Shown here: positions 33,664 through 42,723 of the stretch, in pieces | How positions within the stretch are numbered: the first letter of the stretch is position 1 | Layout: each line of letters opens with the position of its first letter | NCBI RefSeq assembly: GCF_011058165.1 | Contig: NZ_JAALEG010000019.1 | Location: 1 to 64,000, forward strand | Length of the DNA stretch: 64,000 bases | Direction of reading: 5' to 3' | Source of the DNA: Rhodococcus aetherivorans | GTDB lineage: Bacteria; Actinomycetota; Actinomycetes; Mycobacteriales; Mycobacteriaceae | Notes under the pieces: generated by a model | Seen by the model: only the letters and a program-made list of their open reading frames with translations | What the model was told of the DNA's origin: nothing | Database searches by the model: none | Made by a program: the position numbers and the translations under genes

Positions 33664-34188
33664 TCACACCTGGAGTTTTCGGAGCGTGCGCAGGTTCCGC
33701 GTCGTGGTCACCGCCTTGTAGCGCGGTTTGCCGGTGTTCCGGCCGAAGGCGCTCTTGACCGTCTGCCCGCGCTCGACGTCCCAGTAGAGGACGCCGTTGC
33801 CCCGGGTGACGCGTTCGACCGCCGGGTCGAGACCCTCCGCCGTCGCCGCCAGTTCGTCCAGAACCGCGGGATCGGCGACGAACACCGCGTACGCGTGCCG
33901 GCCGTCACGCTCCTCGAACGGGTAGGCGTCGACGATCGCCGCGACGGCCGCCTGATCGTGGACGAACACGAACGCCTCGTACCCGAATCGATCACGCAGG
34001 GCCGCCTCGATCCGGGCCTTCGCTTCGGCGGTGTCGGCGGTGTCGGCATCGAACACCACGTTGCCCGAAGCGAGCACGGTGCGGACGTTGCCGAAACCGA
34101 GCCCGGCGAACACGTCCTTCAGATCCGCCATCGCGATGGTGATGCCACCGACGTTGATTCCCCGCAGCAGGGCCACATATCTCGCCAT
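33664..34188 (-). CDS. DUF1697 domain protein
   Basis: The 174-aa product starts at ATG 34188. It shows the DUF1697 pattern: YVALLRGINVGG at the N-terminus, MADLKDVFAGLGFGNVRTVLASGNVVF and the C-terminal YKAVTTTRNLRTLRKL. The family adopts a ferredoxin-like fold and has no established biochemical activity. It is convergent with the RNase HI/CobC gene across a hairpin and begins about 50 bp upstream of the divergent rnpB gene. Codon use is typical of the chromosome. Nothing else in the sequence suggests a role. Confidence 0.88.
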   Translation of the reverse strand: MARYVALLRGINVGGITIAMADLKDVFAGLGFGNVRTVLASGNVVFDADTADTAEAKARIEAALRDRFGYEAFVFVHDQAAVAAIVDAYPFEERDGRHAYAVFVADPAVLDELAATAEGLDPAVERVTRGNGVLYWDVERGQTVKSAFGRNTGKPRYKAVTTTRNLRTLRKLQV

Positions 34189-34238
34189 GGCGGTACCGTA
34201 GTTCGCATTCGAGACAGGTGAGGCAGTACCCTGATCGA

Positions 34239-34660
<422 letters not shown>

Positions 34661-34669
34661 CACCCCGGC

Positions 34670-34762
34670 TCAGATCGGGGCGACGACCAGCAGGTGCGCC
34701 CAGTAGGAGGCGGCCTCGTGCCCCAGGTAGGGGAGCAGGAAGTCGTAGAGCAGGTACGACAT
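34670..34762 (-). CDS. Small hydrophobic protein (30 aa) beside rnpB
   Basis: An ORF from ATG 34762 to TGA 34,670 encodes MSYLLYDFLLPYLGHEAASY followed by WAHLLVVAPI. AAAGG lies 6 bp before the start. The peptide is aromatic and hydrophobic and could lie in or on the membrane. It ends just outside the rnpB 3' stem, running toward it. The codon choice (CTG, CTC, GCC, TAC) is that of expressed genes here. It is too short to classify, and similarity in other genomes would be needed to accept it. Confidence 0.45.
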   Translation of the reverse strand: MSYLLYDFLLPYLGHEAASYWAHLLVVAPI

Positions 34763-34870
34763 GCGGTGCCTTTCGAGTCGTCGAGCGGGGACCAGGGGCC
34801 GACGGTACCAGCCGCGCCGCGCGTGCGGGTTACCCCGAAACTCGGCGTCGGTTGGGGCAGACTGGGAGTC

Positions 34871-35050
34871 ATGAGCGACGAGGGCTGGTACTACGACGTC
34901 CACACCGGAAAGGTCAGCCAGGGAAAGGACCCCAGTGCGCTGAACCGCATGGGGCCGTATCCGGACCGCGCCACCGCCGAACGGGCACTCGAGATCGCGG
35001 CCGAGCGCAACAAGGCCGCGGACGAGGCCGACGAGGAGTGGAACCGCTGA
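34871..35050 (+). CDS. Small SPOR-like conserved protein (59 aa)
   Basis: The 59-aa product from ATG 34871 reads SDEGWYYDVHTGKVSQGKD, then RMGPYPDRATAERALEIAAERN, and ends in a charged tail. Such short proteins are annotated as SPOR-domain or hypothetical proteins in Actinobacteria; the YYDVHTGKV...GPYPDRATAERAL pattern is recognisable. Its role is unknown. It is followed by the RNB gene 16 bp later, so the two are probably co-transcribed. The ORF is open far upstream, but only the last 59 codons resemble the family. Confidence 0.75.
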   Translation: MSDEGWYYDVHTGKVSQGKDPSALNRMGPYPDRATAERALEIAAERNKAADEADEEWNR

Positions 35051-35066
35051 GCGGTTCCCCAGCACG

Positions 35067-36476
35067 GTGACGAACACCCGCATCGTCGTCGCGCCCGCGA
35101 TCGACTTCGGTGCCGTCCGCGCCGAGTTCGCGCTCGACGACAGTTATCCCCTGCCCGCCGTCGCCGAGGCCGAGGCCGCGGTCGACCGCTGGTCGGCCGC
35201 GCGGGTGGACCGCACGGATCTGCCACTGGTGACCATCGATCCGCCGGGCTCGATGGATCTCGACCAGGCGCTGCACCTCGAGCGCACCGTCGACGGCTTC
35301 GTCCTGCACTACGCGATCGCCGACGTCGCGGCCGTCGTCGCACCCGACGGCGCGCTCGACCGCGAGAGCCGGCGCCGCGGACAGACCTACTATCTGCCCG
35401 ACGGGTCGGTCCCGCTGCACCCCCGGCCGTTGTCCGAGGATTCGGCCAGCCTCCTCCCCGGCCGCGTGCGTCCGGCGGCGCTGTGGCGCATCGTTCTCGA
35501 CGACGCCGCCGAGCCCGTGGACGTGAGCGTGCGGCGCGCACTGGTCCGGTCCGTCGCCCGGTTCGACTACGCCGGAGTGCAGGCCGGCGTCGACGCCGGG
35601 GTCGTGCACCCGTCGATCGCGGCACTATCCGAGTTCGGCCGGCTCCGCGAGGCCGCGGCCCGCGCACGCGGCGCGATCGAACTGCGCCTGCCCGAGCAGG
35701 ACGTGGTCGCCGACGGGAACGGCTGGCGGCTGACCACCCAGCCGCGCACCGAGGTCGACGACTGGAACTCCCACGTGTCGCTGCTGACCGGGATGTGTGC
35801 GGCGCGACTGATGCTCGACGCGCGGATCGGGCTGCTGCGGACCCTGCCACCGGCCGCTCCCGAGGCCGTGGCGCAACTGCGGCGCACCGCCTCCGCCCTG
35901 GGAGTGCCGTGGCCGGACCAGGTGCCGGTGGGTACCTTCCTGGCCGGCCTCGACGTGAACCTGCCCGGCACCCTGGTGCTGATGAGCGAGGCCCCGGCGC
36001 TGCTGCGCGGCGCGTCGTACGTGGCGTTCGACGGTGCGATTCCGGAGCAGCCGGGACACGGGGCGATCGGTGCGCCGTACGCACACGTCACCGCGCCGCT
36101 GCGGCGGCTGGCCGACCGGTTCGTGACGGAGGTGTGCCTGGCGCTCTGCGCGGGCACCGACGTGCCGGACCCGGTGCGCGCCGTGCTCCCGGAGCTTCCC
36201 GAGACGATGTCCGGCTCCGACGCGCTCGCCGGGAAGGTGACCCGCGCGTGCATCGAACTCACCGAGGCGACGGTCCTCGCCCCGCACGTGGGGGAGTCGT
36301 TCGAGGCGACGGTCCTGCGTGCGGCGAACGGCCGCCGGGACGCCGAGGTGTTCGTGCCCGACGCCACCGTGATCGCCCCGTGCGCCGGCGAGCCGAAGGA
36401 GGGCAGCCGGATCCGGATCCGGCTGACGCACGCCGACCCGCAGGCCCGGAAGGTGCGGTTTGCGTACCCGGCGTGA
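35067..36476 (+). CDS. RNB-domain (RNase II family) ribonuclease
   Basis: The 469-aa product from GTG 35067 has the RNB catalytic core: LVTIDPPGSMDLDQALHLE (the Asp cluster binding Mg), YAIADVAAVV, GQTYYLPDGSVPLHPRPLSE and, late in the protein, the GHGAIGAPYAHVTAPLRRLADR segment that lines the RNA channel. It lacks the separate cold-shock and S1 domains of E. coli RNase II, as is usual for the short actinobacterial form. It should degrade RNA 3' to 5'. The C-terminal 60 residues could form a small OB-like domain (GSRIRIRLTHADPQARKVRF). It is in a tight cluster with the SPOR-like gene before it. Confidence 0.92.
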   Translation: MTNTRIVVAPAIDFGAVRAEFALDDSYPLPAVAEAEAAVDRWSAARVDRTDLPLVTIDPPGSMDLDQALHLERTVDGFVLHYAIADVAAVVAPDGALDRESRRRGQTYYLPDGSVPLHPRPLSEDSASLLPGRVRPAALWRIVLDDAAEPVDVSVRRALVRSVARFDYAGVQAGVDAGVVHPSIAALSEFGRLREAAARARGAIELRLPEQDVVADGNGWRLTTQPRTEVDDWNSHVSLLTGMCAARLMLDARIGLLRTLPPAAPEAVAQLRRTASALGVPWPDQVPVGTFLAGLDVNLPGTLVLMSEAPALLRGASYVAFDGAIPEQPGHGAIGAPYAHVTAPLRRLADRFVTEVCLALCAGTDVPDPVRAVLPELPETMSGSDALAGKVTRACIELTEATVLAPHVGESFEATVLRAANGRRDAEVFVPDATVIAPCAGEPKEGSRIRIRLTHADPQARKVRFAYPA

Positions 36477-36503
36477 CGTCGCTGCCGGGCGGGAGCGGCG
36501 GCC

Positions 36504-37100
36504 GTGAACGCGTCCCGACCGCCGCGCCGGCCGCGGGGCCTGCTCGTCGGCCTCGCCGTCCTCACGACGGTGCTTGTGGTCCTGGCGGTGCTGGTGTTCC
36601 GCGTGGCACCGAGCCGGTATCTGCCCTGGGACACCGCCGACTTCCCGGACGTGGACACGTCGGCGTTGACGCTCCCGCAGGCGCGGATCGTGGAGTTGCT
36701 CGAGGACGAACACCGGACGCAGCGGCCCGGGACGTTCTACTCCGAGGGCGCCGAGGAGCCCTGGTGCGCGAACTTCGTCAGCTGGATCATGCGGGAAGCG
36801 GATCGGCCGCTGGCCAATCCGCATTCCGGGCACTGGCGGATCCCCGGCGTGTACACCCTGCAGGAGTACTACGAGTCGGTCGGACGATTCGAACCGGCCG
36901 GCGACGGGTACCGGCCGGCGGTGGGCGACGTGGTGCTGTACGAGAACGAGCTGTGGGTCGGCCAGCACACCAACATCGTCGTCGCGGTCGACGGCGACAC
37001 CGCGACGACGGTCGGCGGCAACGAACTCGGCCGCATCCGCGTCCACACCGTCGACGTCACGTCCGACTCGGCGGTCGTCGGGTTCGGCCGCCTCGGGTGA
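36504..37100 (+). CDS. Membrane-anchored CHAP-domain protein
   Basis: The 198-aa product has a basic N-terminus, one membrane helix (GLLVGLAVLTTVLVVLAVLVFRV, about 13-35) and an extracytoplasmic CHAP-like amidase/peptidase domain (about 60-198). Catalytic Cys is in EEPWCANFVSWIMREA, and His in LWVGQHTNIVVAVDGDT. Family members cleave peptidoglycan cross-links or stems. The protein would act at the outer face of the membrane. It follows the RNB gene by 27 bp, and is convergent with the proline iminopeptidase gene with only a 3-bp gap. Cell-wall hydrolysis is inferred from the fold. Confidence 0.82.
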   Translation: MNASRPPRRPRGLLVGLAVLTTVLVVLAVLVFRVAPSRYLPWDTADFPDVDTSALTLPQARIVELLEDEHRTQRPGTFYSEGAEEPWCANFVSWIMREADRPLANPHSGHWRIPGVYTLQEYYESVGRFEPAGDGYRPAVGDVVLYENELWVGQHTNIVVAVDGDTATTVGGNELGRIRVHTVDVTSDSAVVGFGRLG

Positions 37101-37103
37101 GGA

Positions 37104-38063
37104 TCAGCGGAAGCGGTCGGTCGCCTCGAGCAGGTGATGGGTGATGCCGGGCTCGTTCGCGGCGTGCCCGGCGTCGTCGACGACGACGAGTTCCGAGCCG
37201 GACCACGCCTTGTGCAGTTCCCACGCGCTCGTCGCGGGGCAGACCACGTCGTAGCGACCCTGCACGATCACGCCGGGGATGGTGCGCAGCCGTCCGGCGT
37301 CGCGCAGCAGCTGCCCCTCCTCGAGGAAGCCACGGTTGCGGAAGTAGTGGTTCTCGATGCGCGCGAACGCCAGAGCGAAACGCGGTTCCGACGTCTCCAC
37401 GATCCGTTCCGGGGTGGGCAGCAGGGCGCTGGTCGCCCCCTCCCACGTCGACCACGCCACGGCGGCCCGCAGCGCGACGTCGGGGTCGGGCGAATGCAGC
37501 AGCCGGTGGTACGTGTCGACGGGATGCTCACCGTCCGGCGCCCCGGCCAGCGGCTCCAGGAAACGCTCCCACAGCTCGGGGAACAGTTGTCCGGCGCCAC
37601 CGTTGTAATACCAGTCGATCTCGCTGCTGCGCAGCAGGAAGATGCCGCGCAGCACCAGCTCGGTGACCCGGTGCGGGTGGCGCTGCGCATAGGCCAGGGC
37701 CAGCGTCGACCCCCACGAGCCGCCGAACACCTGCCAGCGGCCGATCCCCAGACGTCGCCGCAGGGTCTCGATGTCGGTGAGCAGATACTCGGTGGTGTTG
37801 GCGGACAGATCCGCGCCCTCGGCGACGTGCGGCACCGACCGACCGCAGCCGCGCTGATCGAACAGCACGATCCGGTACGCCTCCGGATCGAAGAACTGCC
37901 GGTGGGCGGGCATGGTGCCGCCGCCCGGACCGCCGTGCAGGAACACCACCGGCTTGCCGGCGGGATTCCCGCTGACCTCCCAGTAGATGCGCTGGCCGTC
38001 GCCGACGTCGAGCAGGCCCTGCTCGTACGGCTCGATCGGCGGGTACGGCCGCCGCAACGGCAT
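37104..38063 (-). CDS. pip: Proline iminopeptidase (prolyl aminopeptidase)
   Basis: The 319-aa product from ATG 38063 is an alpha/beta hydrolase of peptidase family S33. It has the oxyanion HGGPGGG loop (about 44-50), the DQRGCGRSVPH motif, nucleophile Ser in GGSWGSTLAL and the catalytic Asp/His in QGRYDVVCPATSAW and DAGHAANEPG. The layout matches bacterial proline iminopeptidase, which releases N-terminal proline from peptides. The start shares ATGA with the stop of the upstream lipoprotein gene, so the two are translated together. The closing tail, LLEATDRFR, is typical. Confidence 0.92.
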   Translation of the reverse strand: MPLRRPYPPIEPYEQGLLDVGDGQRIYWEVSGNPAGKPVVFLHGGPGGGTMPAHRQFFDPEAYRIVLFDQRGCGRSVPHVAEGADLSANTTEYLLTDIETLRRRLGIGRWQVFGGSWGSTLALAYAQRHPHRVTELVLRGIFLLRSSEIDWYYNGGAGQLFPELWERFLEPLAGAPDGEHPVDTYHRLLHSPDPDVALRAAVAWSTWEGATSALLPTPERIVETSEPRFALAFARIENHYFRNRGFLEEGQLLRDAGRLRTIPGVIVQGRYDVVCPATSAWELHKAWSGSELVVVDDAGHAANEPGITHHLLEATDRFR

Positions 38064-38503
38064 CAGAAGCCGACCAGCGCGGAGGCGAGGGTCGGGATCT
38101 GCAGGGCCTCGAGCGCCTGGCTGCGCACCTCCGGACACTGGGCCGAGGCGATCGTGTCGACACGGTCACGGTCCTGGGCGAGCGCCAGCATGTCGATCCC
38201 GTTGCGGGCCGCCCACTCGCCGACCAGCAGGTTCAAGCCGGGCTTGCTCATGGACGGGGTGTAGGTCCGCCAGCTCTGCAGCTGGGCCTCCATCTGCGAG
38301 CACAGCTCGGCGGCCTGGGCCTCGGTGACCCCACCGGGCAGCGCGCTCGGCTCGGCCGCCGCGCCGGTGCCGGTCGTCGGCTGCGTCGACGCGGTGGTCG
38401 AGCCGGTGGGGGCGGGCTGACCGCCGGACGCGCACCCGCCCAGGGCGGCGATCGTCGCACCGGCGACGGCAACGGCGAGCAGTGTGCGACGGGGACGAAT
38501 CAT
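38063..38503 (-). CDS. Predicted lipoprotein of unknown function
   Basis: The 146-aa product begins with a signal peptide and lipobox (MIRPRRTLLAVAVAGATIAA, then LGGCASG, with the lipidated Cys at 24). A Thr/Ala/Pro-rich linker of about 35 residues follows, then a soluble helical domain with two Cys (ELCSQME and SAQCPEV) that may form a disulfide. It would be anchored on the outer face of the membrane. The stop overlaps the pip start (ATGA). No family is recognised. The coupling to pip may mean a partner in peptide processing, but this is guesswork. Confidence 0.7.
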   Translation of the reverse strand: MIRPRRTLLAVAVAGATIAALGGCASGGQPAPTGSTTASTQPTTGTGAAAEPSALPGGVTEAQAAELCSQMEAQLQSWRTYTPSMSKPGLNLLVGEWAARNGIDMLALAQDRDRVDTIASAQCPEVRSQALEALQIPTLASALVGF

Positions 38504-38550
38504 GTGGGGTGCACCTCGCGGGTCGGTAAGGCCCGGGCCTACGGGTGAGC

Positions 38551-38581
38551 GGAACCTCCGGCCGGACCGGCCGCAGGTTCC
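38551..38581. terminator. Hairpin downstream of panB
   Basis: GGAACCT...AGGTTCC arms enclose CGGCCGG/CCGGCC pairs between the panB stop and the lipoprotein start. It probably ends panB transcription; there is no T-run. Confidence 0.5.
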
Positions 38582-38596
38582 CCTCGTCCTGCCGGA

Positions 38597-39445
38597 TCAG
38601 AAGGAATGCTCGGGACCGGGGAACGTCCCGGCCGCCACCTCTGCAGCATATTCGGCCGCGGCGCGGCGCAGCTCGTCGCCCACGCTGCCGAACTTCTTGA
38701 CGAACTTCGCGGTCTTGCCGCTGGTGTAGCCGGCCATGTCCTGCCACACGAGGACCTGGGCGTCACACTCGTTGCCGGCACCGATCCCGACCGTGGGGAT
38801 GGTCAGCTTGCGGGTGACCTGGCCGGCGATGTCGGCGGGCACCATCTCCATGACCACGGAGAAGGCGCCGGCCTCCTGCACGGCGATGGCGTCGGCGATG
38901 AGCTGTTCGGCGCCGTCGCCGCGGCCCTGCACGCGGAATCCGCCGAGGCTGTTGACCGACTGCGGGGTGAACCCGACGTGGGCCTGGACGGGGATGCCGG
39001 CGGCGGCGATCGCGGCGATCTGCGCGGCGACCCGCTCGCCGCCCTCGAGCTTGACGGCGTGGGCGCCGCCCTCCTTCATGAAGCGGATGGCGGTGGCGAG
39101 AGCCTGCTCGGGCGACGCCTCGTAGGTGCCGAACGGCAGGTCGGCGATCACCAGGGCGTGCGGCGCGCCGCGCACCACGCCGCGCACCAGGGGGAGCATT
39201 TCGTCGACCGTGACCGGCACGGTGGTGTCGTAGCCGTAGACGACGTTGGCGGCGGAGTCGCCCACGAGCAGCACCGGGATGCCGGCCTCCTCGAAGATGC
39301 GGGCGCTCGAGTAGTCGTACGCCGTCAGTTCGGCCCAGCGACGGCCCTCGGCCTTCATGGCCTGCAGGTGATGGACCCGCGTCTTGCGCCGAGGGGCGGC
39401 GGACGGGGCGGAGCCGCCGTAGAGGGCAGCGGTGGATTCGGACAT
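38597..39445 (-). CDS. panB: 3-methyl-2-oxobutanoate hydroxymethyltransferase
   Basis: The 282-aa product has the PanB TIM-barrel pattern: [101 protein letters not shown] and [19 protein letters not shown]. It transfers a methylene group from 5,10-methylene-THF to 2-oxoisovalerate, the first committed step of pantothenate synthesis. It is divergent from the CaeA-like hydrolase gene. No other pan gene is in the window. The substrate 2-oxoisovalerate is also the product of the valine dehydrogenase encoded at 51.4 kb. Confidence 0.96.
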   Translation of the reverse strand: MSESTAALYGGSAPSAAPRRKTRVHHLQAMKAEGRRWAELTAYDYSSARIFEEAGIPVLLVGDSAANVVYGYDTTVPVTVDEMLPLVRGVVRGAPHALVIADLPFGTYEASPEQALATAIRFMKEGGAHAVKLEGGERVAAQIAAIAAAGIPVQAHVGFTPQSVNSLGGFRVQGRGDGAEQLIADAIAVQEAGAFSVVMEMVPADIAGQVTRKLTIPTVGIGAGNECDAQVLVWQDMAGYTSGKTAKFVKKFGSVGDELRRAAAEYAAEVAAGTFPGPEHSF

Positions 39446-39636
39446 CAGAGGTCCCTTTCTGCCTCGAGGCCCGTGCGGGTCCCCGGGTTGGGTGATGACG
39501 GTCTCAGTCTGCCACCGGCTCCATTCGGGCAGTAGCGGCGCCGGCGGTGCGATTGGTCACATCCGCCGGATGCGGCGGCGGGCCGGACCCGAACCGGCCG
39601 CGTCGGCGCGGATGCTGCCCGTGGCACCATCGCTGG

Positions 39637-41181
39637 GTGTCGTCCCCTTCTCTCCGCGTCCCGGCGCGCGCCGTCGCGCTGACCGCCGCGGTGCTGCTCG
39701 CCGCCGGCTGCAGCACCACGACCGAGACCGCGCCGCCGCGGACGTCGCCGATCGGCGCCCCGGCCGGCCTCGAGCGGTTCTACGCGCAGCAGGTGCAGTG
39801 GGGGTCCTGCCGGGACTACGGCCCCGACGCCGAGCAACTGCCCCGCGGCGTGCAGTGCGCGCGGATCACGGTGCCGCTAGACTACGACGACCCGAACGGG
39901 GAGACGATCACGGTGGCGATCTCCCGCTCGCCCGCGTCCGGGCAGCGGATCGGCTCGCTGCTCGTCAATCCCGGCGGGCCGGGTGCGGCCGGGATCGGGC
40001 TCGCCACCGTTGCCGACGGCACCGAGCTGACCGACCGGTTCGACATGATCGGATTCGATCCCCGCGGCGTCGGGGCCTCCGAGCCCGCAGTGCGCTGCCG
40101 CACCGACGCCGAGGCGGACGCCGACCGCGCGTCCGACGACGGCGACATGAGCCCCGAGGGCATCGCGCGGACGGAACAGCGGCACCGCGACTATGCCGGT
40201 GCCTGCGCGCAGCGCGCCGGGACCGGCCTGCTCGCCCACGTGGGCACCCGCGAGGTCGTGCGCGACATCGACGTGCTCCGCTCCGTCCTCGGCGACGAGA
40301 AACTGAACTACCTCGGGTTCTCGTACGGCACCCGGATCGGCACGCTCTATGCGGAGACCTTCCCCGACCGGGTGCGGACGATGGTGCTCGACGGTGCGCT
40401 CGACCCCGAGCAGGACCCCCTCGACGAGGTCCTGCTGCAGGCGGCCGGATTCCAGACGGCGTTCGACGCGTTTGCGGCGGACTGCGCCCGCCACGACGAC
40501 TGTGCGCTCGGCACCGACCCGGTCGCGGCGGTGGGCCGGTTCCGGGCCCTGGTGGACCCGCTGATCGCGGCGCCCGCGGAGACCACGGATCCGCGCGGCC
40601 TGAGCCACCGGGACGCGATCACGGGGGTGCAGCAGGGTCTGTACTCGCCGCGGCTGTGGGGCTCGCTGCGGGCGGGGCTCGCGGCGCTGACCGAGGGCCG
40701 GGGCGACACGTTGCTGCTGCTCGCCGACCTGTACGAGGGACGCGGCGACGACGGCACCTACACCAACTCCACCGACGCCTTCAACGCGATCCGGTGCGTG
40801 GACGACCCGCCGGTGACGGACGCGGCCGTCGCGGCCGAGGCCGACCGGCTGTACCGGCAGGCCGCGCCGTTCCTCGACGACGGCCGCGCGAGCGGCGCCG
40901 CGCCGCGGGATCTGTGCGCCTTCTGGCCGGTGCCGCACACCGGTGAGCCGCACACCCCGGACGTGCCGGGCCTGCCGACCGTGCTCGTCGTCTCCACCAC
41001 CGAGGATCCCGCAACGCCGTACCAGGCGGGGGTGGACCTCGCGCGGCAACTCGGCGGCGCACTCGTCACCTTCACGGGTACCCAGCACACCGTCGTGCTC
41101 GACGGCGAGGCCTGCGTCGACGACCCGGTGATCAGGTATTTCGTGACCGGGCAGGCGCCGGCGGCGGACCCGCGGTGCTGA
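39637..41181 (+). CDS. Secreted alpha/beta hydrolase lipoprotein (CaeA/Slp-like)
   Basis: GTG 39637 gives a 514-aa product with a lipoprotein signal peptide (ALTAAVLLAAGCST, lipidated Cys about 23). The mature part is an alpha/beta hydrolase of the tripeptidyl-peptidase/CaeA group. It has LLVNPGGPGAAG, DMIGFDPRGVGAS, nucleophile Ser in LGFSYGTRIG, and late catalytic Asp and His in TTEDPATPYQAGVDLARQL and GTQHTVV. In M. tuberculosis homologues (Rv2223c/Rv2224c) lie in the same position between panB and glnA2, and Rv2224c cleaves GroEL2 and acts as a cell-envelope esterase/protease. The substrate here is not known. The gene ends 84 bp before glnA2. Confidence 0.88.
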   Translation: MSSPSLRVPARAVALTAAVLLAAGCSTTTETAPPRTSPIGAPAGLERFYAQQVQWGSCRDYGPDAEQLPRGVQCARITVPLDYDDPNGETITVAISRSPASGQRIGSLLVNPGGPGAAGIGLATVADGTELTDRFDMIGFDPRGVGASEPAVRCRTDAEADADRASDDGDMSPEGIARTEQRHRDYAGACAQRAGTGLLAHVGTREVVRDIDVLRSVLGDEKLNYLGFSYGTRIGTLYAETFPDRVRTMVLDGALDPEQDPLDEVLLQAAGFQTAFDAFAADCARHDDCALGTDPVAAVGRFRALVDPLIAAPAETTDPRGLSHRDAITGVQQGLYSPRLWGSLRAGLAALTEGRGDTLLLLADLYEGRGDDGTYTNSTDAFNAIRCVDDPPVTDAAVAAEADRLYRQAAPFLDDGRASGAAPRDLCAFWPVPHTGEPHTPDVPGLPTVLVVSTTEDPATPYQAGVDLARQLGGALVTFTGTQHTVVLDGEACVDDPVIRYFVTGQAPAADPRC

Positions 41182-41226
41182 CGGCGCGACGATGTGAGCG
41201 ACACGCCGGGGCCACAACCCGCGGAT

Positions 41227-41242
41227 GTAACACGGATTTAAC
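41227..41242 (+). promoter_or_regulatory. Possible GlnR-like box upstream of glnA2
   Basis: GTAAC, a 6-bp spacer and TTAAC lie 24 bp before the glnA2 start. The first half matches the GTnAC half-site; the second (expected GAAAC) differs. Weaker than the glnA1 box. Confidence 0.35.
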
Positions 41243-41265
41243 GCACTGTGCCTAGTCTCGGCCGT

Positions 41266-42603
41266 ATGGATCGCCAGAAGGAGTTCGTGCTCCGCACCCT
41301 CGAAGAGCGCGACATTCGGTTCGTGCGCTTGTGGTTCACCGACGTGGTCGGAACGCTCAAGTCCGTGGCGATCGCCCCGGCCGAACTCGAAGGAGCCTTC
41401 GAGGAGGGCATCGGGTTCGACGGCTCGGCCATCGAGGGATTCTCCCGCATCTCCGAGGCCGACATGGTCGCCCGGCCGGACGCCTCGACCTTCCAGGTGC
41501 TGCCGTGGGCCGACAGCAAGGGTCAGCAGTACTCGGCCCGCATGTTCTGCGACATCACGATGCCCGACGGCACCCCCAGCTGGGCCGATCCGCGGCACGT
41601 GCTGCGCCGCCAGCTCAACAAGGCATCCGACCTCGGCTTCAGCTGCTATGTGCACCCCGAGATCGAGTTCTTCCTCGTCGAGAACGGTGAACCGGGCGCG
41701 CCGCCCGTGCCGGCCGACGACGGCGGCTACTTCGACCAGTCGGTGCACCGCTCGGCCCCGAACTTCCGCCGCCACGCCATCGACGCGCTCGAGTCGATGG
41801 GCATCTCCGTCGAGTTCAGCCACCACGAGACCGCGCCCGGTCAGCAGGAGATCGACCTGCGCTACGCCGACGCGCTGTCCATGGCCGACAACGTGATGAC
41901 CTTCCGCTACGTGGTCAAGGAGATCGCGATGTCGGAGGGCGTGCGCGCGACGTTCATGCCCAAGCCGTTCCGCGAGCACGCGGGCTCGGCCATGCACACC
42001 CACATGAGCCTGTTCGAGGGCGAGAACAACGCCTTCCACGATCCCGACGATCCGCTGCAGCTCTCGGCCACCGGCAAGGCCTTCATCGCCGGGGTGCTCG
42101 AGCACGCCAACGAGATCAGTGCCGTGACCAACCAGTGGGTCAACTCCTACAAGCGCATCGTGCACGGCGGCGAGGCGCCCACCGCGGCCTGCTGGGGCCC
42201 GTCCAACCGCTCCGCTCTGGTGCGGGTGCCGATGTACACGCCGAGCAAGGCGTCCTCGCGCCGGGTGGAGATCCGCACGCCCGACTCGGCCTGCAACCCG
42301 TACCTGACGTTCGCGGTACTACTCGCCGCCGGCCTGCGCGGCATCGAGAAGGGCTACGAGCTCGCCCCCGAGGCCGAGGACGACGTGTGGGCGCTGACCT
42401 CCGCGGAGCGGCGCGCCATGGGGTACCGGGAGCTGCCGACCGACCTCGACATCGCCCTGCGCGAGATGGAGAAGTCGGAACTGGTGGCCGAGGCGCTCGG
42501 CGAGCACGTGTTCAACTTCTTCCTCCGCAACAAGTGGACTGAGTGGGAGAACTACCGCAGCCAGGTCACCCCGTACGAACTGGATCAGTACCTGGGCTTG
42601 TAA
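41266..42603 (+). CDS. glnA2: Glutamine synthetase family protein GlnA2
   Basis: The 445-aa product starts at ATG 41266. It has the GS N-terminal beta-grasp (FVRLWFTDVVGTLKSVAI), the GFDGSAIEGF and NRSALVRVP-like active-site elements, and the metal ligands HPEIEFF and EFSHHETAPGQQEIDLRYADAL. It is a type I-alpha length, shorter than GlnA1 and without the 25-residue insertion. The sequence around the expected adenylylation tyrosine is YELAPEAEDDVW, so regulation by GlnE is uncertain. Homologues in Streptomyces include gamma-glutamylpolyamine synthetases, so the substrate may not be ammonia. It stands directly before glnE, as in mycobacteria. Confidence 0.93.
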   Translation: MDRQKEFVLRTLEERDIRFVRLWFTDVVGTLKSVAIAPAELEGAFEEGIGFDGSAIEGFSRISEADMVARPDASTFQVLPWADSKGQQYSARMFCDITMPDGTPSWADPRHVLRRQLNKASDLGFSCYVHPEIEFFLVENGEPGAPPVPADDGGYFDQSVHRSAPNFRRHAIDALESMGISVEFSHHETAPGQQEIDLRYADALSMADNVMTFRYVVKEIAMSEGVRATFMPKPFREHAGSAMHTHMSLFEGENNAFHDPDDPLQLSATGKAFIAGVLEHANEISAVTNQWVNSYKRIVHGGEAPTAACWGPSNRSALVRVPMYTPSKASSRRVEIRTPDSACNPYLTFAVLLAAGLRGIEKGYELAPEAEDDVWALTSAERRAMGYRELPTDLDIALREMEKSELVAEALGEHVFNFFLRNKWTEWENYRSQVTPYELDQYLGL

Positions 42604-42723
42604 CCCCTGCCGGCCGCGGCCGCACGAGGGCGTCGCCGCGGACCGGACGGTCGACGACGACGAAGAGGTGAGGTCCGTGCCCACTCGGGCGGTAGTGTCC
42701 CGCGCCGGAGCGACGGTGACGGC

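Noticed and set aside
39877-42165. Very long minus-strand frame (over 700 codons) opposite the hydrolase and glnA2
   Set aside because: It is an antisense frame produced by high GC and codon bias; it spans two genes with clear families on the plus strand and shows no protein motifs.
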